This document shows positions 38,059 to 44,985 of a stretch of DNA of 64,000 bases, one piece after another. The number at the start of each line of letters is the position of its first letter. Within the stretch, counting starts at the first letter, position 1. The stretch is from Gammaproteobacteria bacterium. GTDB taxonomy: Bacteria; Pseudomonadota; Gammaproteobacteria; Burkholderiales; Rhodocyclaceae. The notes beneath the pieces are model-generated. The model did no database searches and was not told where the DNA came from. It saw only the letters and a list, made by a program, of their open reading frames with translations. The stretch lies in the NCBI GenBank assembly GCA_018828385.1, contig JAHJVE010000014.1, positions 62,001 through 126,000 of the forward strand, read 5' to 3'. Position numbers and translations under genes: made by a program.

Positions 38059-39392
38059 GCCTGCGCCTCGAGACCATCCGCGAATGCCTGGAAGGCATCA
38101 TCCCGGGCCACATCGCCACCTGCGACCGGGAGGGAATGCCCAACCTGGCCTACCTCTCCCAGGTCGAGTTCATCGACAACGAGCACGTCGCGCTGTCCTA
38201 CCAGTTTTTCAACCGCACCCGGCAGAATGTCCTGGCCGATTCACCGGTGCGCCTGCTGCTGACCAGCCACCTGACCGGTGCCCAGTACCGGCTGACCCTG
38301 CACTACCTGCGCACCGAGGCGGCCGGTCCGCTCTTTGAGCGCATGCGGGCCAAACTGGCCGGAATCGCCTCGCACACCGGCATGGCCGGCATCTTCCAAT
38401 TGCTCGGCGCCGACATCTACCGCGTGCTGAGCATCGAACAGGTGCCCGGCGAGACCGTGCCGCCGCCTCCGCCACCGGTCAATTGCCTGAACGCCCTGCG
38501 CCGGACGGTCGACCGCCTGGCTACGTGCAACACGCTGGAATGCCTGCTCGAAAAGGCCGTCGACTGCCTGGAAAAAGAGTTCGGCATCGCTCATCTCATG
38601 CTGCTCATGCACGACGAGGCGCGCGGCCGGCTGTACACCCTGGCCAGCCGCGGCTACCCCGAATCCGGCATCGGCTCGGAAATCCCGGTCGGCGCCGGCG
38701 TCATCGGCATCTGCGCCCGGGAACGGACGCCGATCCGGATCGGCTTCACCAACAGCGAGTACGCCTACGGCCGCACCGTGCGCGACGGCATCGCGGCTGA
38801 CGGCCAGGCCGACGCCCTGGAAACCGCCATCCCCCTGCCCGGCCTGCCCGATGCAGCGAGCCAGATGGCCGTGCCGATCAGCGTCGCCGGCCGCCTGCTC
38901 GGTGTGCTCTACGTCGAGAGCGTGTCCGACCTGCATTTCGGCTATGACGAAGAAGACGCCCTCGTCACCTTCGCCGCCCAACTGGGCCTCGCCATCGTCC
39001 ACCACCAGCCGGCCGACGACCTGCCCGACGAGCCGGCCGGAACCGAGGAAGCGGCGCCGGCCGTCGCCGGCACACCGCTGACCATTCGCCACTTCGCCGC
39101 CACCGACAGCGTTTTCATCGACGACGACTACCTGATCAAGGGCGTTGCCGGGGCCATACTCTGGGTGCTGCTCAGCGACTTTGCCGAACGGCGGCGCACC
39201 AGTTTTACCAACAAGGGCTTGCGAGTCGATTCCCGCATCCGCCTGCCGGGCGTCAGCGACAACCTCGAAGCACGCCTGGTACTGCTGCAGCGCCGACTGG
39301 AAGAACGCGACGCCGGCATCCGGCTGACCAAGACCGGGCGCGGCCGTTTTTCACTGGCCATAGACCACCCGCTGCAGCTCCTCGAAAGCTGA
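38055..39392 (+). CDS. PNPOx-like domain plus GAF domain protein, unknown function
   Basis: 445 residues. The N-terminal split-barrel domain (about 10-130; GHIATCDREGMPNLAYLSQ) is of the flavin-reductase/PNPOx type. A proline hinge follows (PPPPPPVN). A GAF sensor domain (about 160-325) includes VGAGVIGICARERTPIRIG and GVLYVESVSDLHFGYDEED. The C-terminal 100 residues form an unassigned basic domain (LLSDFAERRRTSFTNKGLR), perhaps a winged helix. A redox or flavin sensor feeding a regulator is one reading; this is inference. A terminator follows. Confidence 0.7.
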   Translation: MSLRLETIRECLEGIIPGHIATCDREGMPNLAYLSQVEFIDNEHVALSYQFFNRTRQNVLADSPVRLLLTSHLTGAQYRLTLHYLRTEAAGPLFERMRAKLAGIASHTGMAGIFQLLGADIYRVLSIEQVPGETVPPPPPPVNCLNALRRTVDRLATCNTLECLLEKAVDCLEKEFGIAHLMLLMHDEARGRLYTLASRGYPESGIGSEIPVGAGVIGICARERTPIRIGFTNSEYAYGRTVRDGIAADGQADALETAIPLPGLPDAASQMAVPISVAGRLLGVLYVESVSDLHFGYDEEDALVTFAAQLGLAIVHHQPADDLPDEPAGTEEAAPAVAGTPLTIRHFAATDSVFIDDDYLIKGVAGAILWVLLSDFAERRRTSFTNKGLRVDSRIRLPGVSDNLEARLVLLQRRLEERDAGIRLTKTGRGRFSLAIDHPLQLLES

Positions 39393-39396
39393 TTTT

Positions 39397-39417
39397 CGCG
39401 GGTTTCCCCCGCCTTTT
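39397..39417 (+). terminator. Terminator after the PNPOx/GAF operon
   Basis: Short GC stem GCGGG-TTTCC-CCCGC followed by CTTTTCTT, just after the stop at 39392. Confidence 0.65.
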
Positions 39418-39471
39418 CTTAAATGTTCATTCAGCGTTTCTTAAAAGAATCGTAAGCGGCCTCTGGCCGTC

Positions 39472-39499
39472 TTGTCAGGGTTTTCGGGCGGCCTAGACT
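39472..39499 (+). promoter_or_regulatory. Candidate sigma-70 promoter for the E1 operon
   Basis: TTGTCA, a 16-base spacer, then TAGACT; ATG follows at 39529 with GGAGCGG before it. Four to five of six positions fit in each box. Confidence 0.45.
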
Positions 39500-39528
39500 A
39501 GCTCCATCGCATAACGACTGGAGCGGTC

Positions 39529-40491
39529 ATGACCCCGAAGCCCCCGGCAAACAACCCGCAGCAACTGCTCGAACAGATGCTGCTCATCCGCGCCTATGAA
39601 GAGGCCATCGTCAACGGCAGCGCCGCCGGCAGGATGCCCGGCACCTGCACCTCGGTCGGCCAGGAAGCGGCCGCCGTCGGCGTGGTCAACGCGCTCGCCG
39701 CGGAAGACCTGATCCTCACCAACCATCGCAGCGCCGGCCACCTGCTCGCTCGCGGTGCCGACCCCGGCCGCCTGCTGGCCGAAGTCATGGGCCGCCGCGA
39801 CGGCTACTGCAAGGGCAAGAGCGGCTCGCTGCACATTTCGGCCAAGGAACTGGGCGTCGTGCTGACCTCGACCATCGTCGGCGCCGAACTGTCGATGGCG
39901 CCCGGCGTCGCCCTGGCGCAAAGCATGCTCGGCCGCCCCGGCATCGTCGTCTGCTTCTTTGGCGACGGCGCGGCCTGCGAGGGCAGCTTTCACGAATCGC
40001 TCAACCTTGCCGCGCTGTGGAACCTGCCCATCCTCTACGTCTGCGAGAACAATCACTGGCAAGCCTTCGTCCATCGGCGCGAAGCGATGAGCCGCGAGCA
40101 TGTTGCGGAGTGGGCCACCGGCTACGGCATCCCGGCCCGCACGGTTGACGGCAACGATGTCTTCGCCGTGCTCGAAGCCGCCCAGGCCGCCGCCGCCCAG
40201 GTCCGTGAGAGCGGCCGCCCCTGCCTGCTCGAAACCACGACCTACCGCACCCGCGGCCACCTCGAGCCGGACGACCAGGGCTACGTCGACAAGGCCGAAC
40301 TGGCCAACTGGCTGGCCCGCGACCCGATCACCACCAGCCGCGCCCGCCTGCTCGCCGACGGGCTGCTGAGCCAGGCCCAGGCGGCCGCCATGGCCGACGA
40401 GGTGGCCAGCCGCATCGCCGTCGCCCAAGCCTTTGCCGAGGCATCGCCTTTCCCTGCCGCGGATGAACTGACCCGCGACGCCTACGCCTGA
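39529..40491 (+). CDS. 2-oxoacid / acetoin dehydrogenase E1 component, alpha subunit
   Basis: 320 residues, thiamine-diphosphate enzyme. The TPP motif is FFGDGAACEGSFHESLNLA to VCENN. The substrate loop motif SGSLHIS and the channel region HRSAGHLLARG fit the acetoin/pyruvate dehydrogenase alpha group. Usual length. The beta subunit follows after 9 bases, but neither E2 (acyltransferase) nor E3 (lipoamide dehydrogenase) is nearby. The true substrate cannot be fixed. Confidence 0.85.
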   Translation: MTPKPPANNPQQLLEQMLLIRAYEEAIVNGSAAGRMPGTCTSVGQEAAAVGVVNALAAEDLILTNHRSAGHLLARGADPGRLLAEVMGRRDGYCKGKSGSLHISAKELGVVLTSTIVGAELSMAPGVALAQSMLGRPGIVVCFFGDGAACEGSFHESLNLAALWNLPILYVCENNHWQAFVHRREAMSREHVAEWATGYGIPARTVDGNDVFAVLEAAQAAAAQVRESGRPCLLETTTYRTRGHLEPDDQGYVDKAELANWLARDPITTSRARLLADGLLSQAQAAAMADEVASRIAVAQAFAEASPFPAADELTRDAYA

Positions 40492-40500
40492 GGATTCCCC

Positions 40501-41460
40501 ATGCCCACCCTGACCCTTTACGATGCTGTCGGCGCCGCGCTGACCGAGGAAATGCGCCGCGACCACAATGTCATCGCCTTCGGCGAAGGCATCGCCACCA
40601 AACGCCACGAACTGGTCGACGAATTCGGCGCCCTGCGTGTCCGCAACACACCGCTGGCCGAGGGCATCATTGCCGGCACGGCCGTCGGTGCCGCCGCCAT
40701 GGGCCTGCGCCCGGTCGTCGACCTGCTCTTCGCGCCCTTTCTCTGCTACGCCATGGACGAGCTGGTCAACAGCGCCGGCAAGCTGCGCTACCTGTCCGGC
40801 GGCCAGTTCTCCTTCCCCCTCGTCACGCTGGCCATGACCGGCGCCGGCTGGGGTGTCGGTGCCCAGCACAACCACAATGTCGAGGCCTGGTTCGTGCACA
40901 GCCCCGGCCTCAAGGTGGTCATGCCGAGTACACCGGCCGACACCAAGGCCCTGCTCAAGACGGCCATTCGCGACGACAACCCGGTGCTCTTCTTCCTCGA
41001 CATCGGACTTCTCTACCAGCCGGGCGAAGTGCCGGCCGGCGAGCATCTGCTGGCGCTGGGCCAGGCCGCCATCGTCCGCGAAGGGCGGGACGTGACGCTG
41101 GTTTCCTACGGCAAGACCGTGCACCACTGCCAACAGGCGGCCGACCAGCTGGCCAGCCAGGGCATAGCCGCCGAGGTCATCGACCTGCGCAGCCTGAAGC
41201 CGCTCGACGAAGCGACCATCCTCGGTTCCGTGCGAAAAACCGGTCGCCTCGTCGTCGTACACGAAGCCAACCGCCTGTGCGGCATCGGCGCCGAGATCGC
41301 CGCACTGGTCGCCGAACACGCCTTCGCCGATCTCAAGGCACCGATCGTCCGACAGGGTGGCCCCGATGCCCCGGTTGCGGCCAGTTACCCGCTCGAACAG
41401 GCCTCGGTCCCGTCAGCCGAGGCGATCACCGACGCGGCCCGACGCCTCTGTTCCACCTAA
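40501..41460 (+). CDS. 2-oxoacid / acetoin dehydrogenase E1 component, beta subunit
   Basis: 319 residues, the transketolase-like beta partner. N-terminal YDAVGAALTEEMRRDHNVIAFGEG, TPP-contact Glu in NTPLAEGIIAGTAVGAA, and the C-terminal domain with VTLVSYGKTVHHCQQAAD and DLRSLKPLDEATI. It forms an alpha2-beta2 tetramer with the upstream product. A cytochrome c gene follows 39 bases later, an unusual partner for an E1 pair. Confidence 0.87.
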   Translation: MPTLTLYDAVGAALTEEMRRDHNVIAFGEGIATKRHELVDEFGALRVRNTPLAEGIIAGTAVGAAAMGLRPVVDLLFAPFLCYAMDELVNSAGKLRYLSGGQFSFPLVTLAMTGAGWGVGAQHNHNVEAWFVHSPGLKVVMPSTPADTKALLKTAIRDDNPVLFFLDIGLLYQPGEVPAGEHLLALGQAAIVREGRDVTLVSYGKTVHHCQQAADQLASQGIAAEVIDLRSLKPLDEATILGSVRKTGRLVVVHEANRLCGIGAEIAALVAEHAFADLKAPIVRQGGPDAPVAASYPLEQASVPSAEAITDAARRLCST

Positions 41461-41499
41461 AACCAGTTTCAAGCTCAATTTTCAACAAGGAGAAAAACC

Positions 41500-42069
41500 A
41501 TGCACCCCAACCCCAAAACCCTCATCGTCGCCACCCTCGCCTGCGCCCTGTTCAACACCAGCGCCCTGGCCGCCGACAGCAATTCGGTGCTGATCAAACG
41601 TGGCGAGAAACTGATCGCCTATGGTGGCTGCGTCGATTGCCACACGCCGTTCAAAATGGGCCCCAACGGCCCCGAGAAGGACATGGCCCGCGGCCTTTCC
41701 GGCCACCCCGAAGCGCTCCGCCTGCCACCTTCGCCGAAGCTCGACAACGCCTGGAACTGGGCCGGGTCGGCGAGCATGACCGCCTTCACCGGCCCGTGGG
41801 GCACGACCTACGCCTCCAACCTGACGCCCGACCGCGCGACCGGCATCGGCAGCTGGCGCGAACAGGATTTCATCCAGGCCATGCGCACCGGCAAGCATGT
41901 CGGCGTTGCCCGCCCGATCCTGCCGCCGATGCCCTGGCAGGCAATCGCCTCGCTGTCGGAAAGGGATTTGCGGGCGATTTTCACCTACCTCAAGACGCAA
42001 CCGGCCGTGAAGAACAAGGTGCCCGACTATCTGCCGCCCTCCACCAGTATCAGCAAAGCCGGTGGCTGA
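41500..42069 (+). CDS. Periplasmic cytochrome c, mono-heme
   Basis: 189 residues with a signal peptide (LIVATLACALFNTSALAA). One heme motif CVDCH lies near residue 47 (GGCVDCHTPF); a Met ligand is likely in ILPPMPWQAIASL. The body resembles cytochrome c subunits that serve as electron acceptors of alcohol or sugar dehydrogenases. A good AAGGAG site precedes the start. It may be co-transcribed with the E1 genes, but a functional link is not established. Confidence 0.85.
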   Translation: MHPNPKTLIVATLACALFNTSALAADSNSVLIKRGEKLIAYGGCVDCHTPFKMGPNGPEKDMARGLSGHPEALRLPPSPKLDNAWNWAGSASMTAFTGPWGTTYASNLTPDRATGIGSWREQDFIQAMRTGKHVGVARPILPPMPWQAIASLSERDLRAIFTYLKTQPAVKNKVPDYLPPSTSISKAGG

Positions 42070-42154
42070 AAGGTCGTCCTGCAGCATGAGAAGCCAGCCT
42101 GTTGCAGTGCAGGCCGGCTCCTGACTCCGGAAATCGCCGCGGAAAACCGATTCC

Positions 42155-42189
42155 CACGGTCAACCGTAAAAAATGGCCAAAATTGAAAT
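42155..42189 (+). repeat. Near-consensus intergenic copy of the dispersed element
   Basis: Core CACGGTCAACCGTAA, then AAAATGGCC and AAAATTGAAAT. It lies in the 197-base gap after the cytochrome gene. GATTCC stands just before the core here and also at the 54471 copy. Confidence 0.92.
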
Positions 42190-42266
42190 GGCCTGCGCGC
42201 AAGCCAGCCGGCTGCGATCCGCGGCAATGCCGCTAAAATGGCGCTGCCTCCACCTCAACGCGCCCG

Positions 42267-43517
42267 ATGACCCGTCCCTCGCTCAACACCAAGATCCTGA
42301 TCGGCTGCCTGCTCGGCATCGCCGGCGGGCTGTGGCTCGCCACCCAGCCGGCTGCCACCCCCATCGTCGGCAACACGCTGTACGGCGCCAAGATGCTCGG
42401 CAACCTGTTTCTCGATCTGCTTCGCATGGTGCTCGTGCCGCTGGTCTTTTCGTCGATTGTCTGCGGCGTCGCCAACCTGCGCGCCCACCAGCAAATGCAC
42501 CGGGTGTGGACGACGACGCTGGCTTTTTTCGCGCTGTCGATGGCGCTCGCCATTGTCCTCGGCCTCGGCGCCGCCAACCTGTTCCGCCCCGGCGAAGGCC
42601 TGCAACTGGCGATGTTCGCCGACGCCACGCGGGATTTCCAGGCACGCCAGATGCCGCTGCCCGACTACATCGCCCTGTTCATGCGCGGCCTGTTCCAGAA
42701 TCCCTTCAAGGCGCTGGCCCAGGGCGAGATCCTGGCCGTCGTCATCATTGCCCTGTTTCTCGGCATTGCGCTGGTCATCGGCGGCGAGCGCTACAAAAAC
42801 CTGCGCGTGCTGATCCAGGAATTGCAGGAGCTTTGCCTGCTCGTCGTCGGCTGGATCATGCACCTCGCCCCGTTCGGCCTCGCCGCGCTGCTGCTGCAAC
42901 TGGTCGCCACGCAAAACGCCGATCTGCTCTCCAGCCTCGCCCATTTCATCAGCGTCGTCGTCGGCACCACGCTGTTCCACGGCATCGTCGTCCTGCCGCT
43001 GCTGCTCTGGCTGGTTACCCGCATGTCGCCGCTGCGTTTCTGGGGAGGCGCCAAGGAGGCGTTGATCACCGCCTTCGCGACGAGTTCGAGCGCCGCCACG
43101 CTGCCCATCACGCTGCGCTGCGCCGAGCAGCATTTGCACGTCAAAAAGGACATCGCCAATTTCGTCGTGCCGCTTGGCGCCACCGCCAACATGGACGGCA
43201 CGGCGCTCTACGAAGCCGCCGCCGCCCTGTTCGTCGCCCGCCTGGCCGGCATTGAACTCGATCTCGCCCACCAGCTCATCATCTTCTTCGTCGCCATGCT
43301 CAGTTCCATCGGCGCCCCGGGCATCCCCAGCGTCGGCATGCTGAGCATGGTGCTGGTGCTTGAATCGGTCGGCCTGCCCACCGCGGCGATTGCCATCCTG
43401 CTGCCCATCGACCGCATCCTCGACACCGTGCGCACGGCCGTCAATGTCGAAGGCGACATGATAGGCAGCCTGATCGTGCAGAAACTGACCGAATCAGGCA
43501 GCGAAAAACACGCCTGA
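42267..43517 (+). CDS. Dicarboxylate/amino acid:cation symporter (DAACS family)
   Basis: 416 residues, eight membrane segments plus two hairpins. Signatures: TSSSAATLPITLRCAE (HP1), LGATANMDGTALYEA (TM7, cation and substrate site), and IGAPGIPSVGM (HP2). It takes up glutamate, aspartate or C4-dicarboxylates with H+ or Na+. Which substrate is open. It converges on the TIR gene with a 13-base gap and no clear terminator. Confidence 0.9.
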   Translation: MTRPSLNTKILIGCLLGIAGGLWLATQPAATPIVGNTLYGAKMLGNLFLDLLRMVLVPLVFSSIVCGVANLRAHQQMHRVWTTTLAFFALSMALAIVLGLGAANLFRPGEGLQLAMFADATRDFQARQMPLPDYIALFMRGLFQNPFKALAQGEILAVVIIALFLGIALVIGGERYKNLRVLIQELQELCLLVVGWIMHLAPFGLAALLLQLVATQNADLLSSLAHFISVVVGTTLFHGIVVLPLLLWLVTRMSPLRFWGGAKEALITAFATSSSAATLPITLRCAEQHLHVKKDIANFVVPLGATANMDGTALYEAAAALFVARLAGIELDLAHQLIIFFVAMLSSIGAPGIPSVGMLSMVLVLESVGLPTAAIAILLPIDRILDTVRTAVNVEGDMIGSLIVQKLTESGSEKHA

Positions 43518-43530
43518 CCGGCTGGCACCA

Positions 43531-44472
43531 TCATCCCCCGGCAACGCGCCGGGCAACGAATTGAACCGGCGGGTGGACGCTAAGGCCGCCGCCACTTTCC
43601 AGCACAAAATGCAGTTCGCCGGCCTTGAGCATCGCACGGTAACGATGGATCACCTCGCGGCCCGGGCCATCGCCCATCACCTCCTGACTGCGCGTGATGA
43701 AATTGAGTTGTTCGCCCTTCAGCCCGCCCTGCTCAACGGTCCGCGCCACCCGCAGATAGCTGGCGGTGCCATGCACTTCGCCATTTTCCAGACGCAGGTC
43801 GAAGCGCTCCGCATGCTCGGCGCCCCAGTCGTATTTGACGGTCGCCAACCAGCGCCCGGAAAGGTTTTGGGCCAGGTCAGAGGAAACCGGCGTCGGCCCA
43901 TCCGATGACTGCCCCGGCCAGTTGCCTTTCAAACCGACTGCCAGCAGCACGATCACGGCCAGAACCGCCAGCCCCCAGAGCAGCCGGGAACGCTGGGCAG
44001 GACGATGAATGCTGACCGGAAAGTACGGTTTGACGACATCGACCAGCCTCGCCACATCCGACGTCCATCCGATATCCGAAAGAATGAATGACTGGCGCCG
44101 GGCCAGCGCCACTATGGCCGGCGGCAAATCCCTTTCCGCCGGCATCGTCGCCCCGCCGACAAGCACCGGCAGAACAATCTTGCCGGATTTCAATCCGGCC
44201 TCGATTTCGCGCCGGACGAAATCCTCCGGCTCGTCGAGCCGGCGAGTGCCATTCCGGCTTACGGTCAGCCACGCCTGGCCGATCACCACCAGCATCACAT
44301 CGACGGCAGCCAGTTGCTGCTCGATGGCGACGACAAAATCCTCACCCGGGTGGATATCCTCGATGTCACGAAACACGTTGTCTGCGCCGAAGGTCGAGAC
44401 CAGAACATCGGCCAGACGCCCGGCAAAACCGGCCTGATCGTCGCGACGGTAACTGATGAATATTCCAGGCAT
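43531..44472 (-). CDS. TIR-domain membrane protein, candidate NADase effector
   Basis: 313 residues. The TIR domain (1-150) starts FISYRRDDQAGFAGRLADVL. The stretch DFVRREIEAGLKSGKIVLPV closely mirrors the SARM1 segment around its catalytic Glu, so Glu89 is the likely NADase residue; IGWTSDVARLV matches the following helix. A single membrane helix spans about 164-182 (LLWGLAVLAVIVLLAVGL). The C-terminal 120 residues (LSGRWLATVKYDWG...) look like a small beta-rich domain, probably outside. Start ATG has a perfect AAGGAG. Close to a DUF4062/NB-ARC gene, so a defence role is plausible but unproven. Confidence 0.85.
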   Translation of the reverse strand: MPGIFISYRRDDQAGFAGRLADVLVSTFGADNVFRDIEDIHPGEDFVVAIEQQLAAVDVMLVVIGQAWLTVSRNGTRRLDEPEDFVRREIEAGLKSGKIVLPVLVGGATMPAERDLPPAIVALARRQSFILSDIGWTSDVARLVDVVKPYFPVSIHRPAQRSRLLWGLAVLAVIVLLAVGLKGNWPGQSSDGPTPVSSDLAQNLSGRWLATVKYDWGAEHAERFDLRLENGEVHGTASYLRVARTVEQGGLKGEQLNFITRSQEVMGDGPGREVIHRYRAMLKAGELHFVLESGGGLSVHPPVQFVARRVAGG

Positions 44473-44511
44473 GGGACAAGTCTCCTTGATGGAACAGGTT
44501 CGCGCGGGTCG

Positions 44512-44545
44512 CTACGGTCAACCGGAAAAACCGACCAATTCCGGA
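44512..44545 (+). repeat. Intergenic copy of the dispersed element
   Basis: Core CTACGGTCAACCGG, perfect, then AAAAACCGACCAATTCCGG. The second tract is partly eroded. It lies upstream of the TIR gene start. Confidence 0.82.
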
Positions 44546-44655
44546 ATACCCCGACACTACCGCAAGGAGGGGAACCCTGACCATCTGCCGCCGTCAACGC
44601 ATATGAATACTTGAACTACGATAGGTTCATGATTCCGTTCCGGAAGGAGGCAGCT

Positions 44656-44979
44656 ATGGTGGTCATCGTATTCCGTACCCAACTCAAGGATGGCATCGAC
44701 GAAAAAGCCCTGACCGCGCTGGGCGAACGGATGTTCGAGATTGCCTCGGCCATGCCCGGCTTCGTCTCCTACAAGGATTTCGCCGCTGCCGATGGCGAAA
44801 ACGTCTCCATCGTCGAATTCGACAGCCAGGAAACCCTCGCCGCCTAGCGCGACAATCCGGAGCACTTGGCGGCCCAGGAGCATGGCCGGCAGAAATACTT
44901 CGCGTGCTACCAGGTCCAGGTCTGCGCCCCACTCCGCAGCTACCGGTTCGATGCCAGTGGCCGGCACGTCGTGGACTAG
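44656..44979 (+). pseudogene. ABM-domain (antibiotic biosynthesis monooxygenase) gene with an in-frame TAG
   Basis: The start ATG 44656 has a perfect AAGGAGG. Codons run VVIVFRTQLKDGIDEKALT to SQETLAA, then TAG at 44845-44847, then the same frame continues RDNPEHLAAQEHGRQKYF and ends at TAG 44977. Family members have Trp just before RDNPEH (as in AAWRDNPEH), so the TAG is a one-base change from TGG. Either the gene is newly broken or the amber codon is read through. ABM proteins are small heme- or quinone-related oxygenase-fold proteins. Confidence 0.82.
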
Positions 44980-44985
44980 CGCGCC

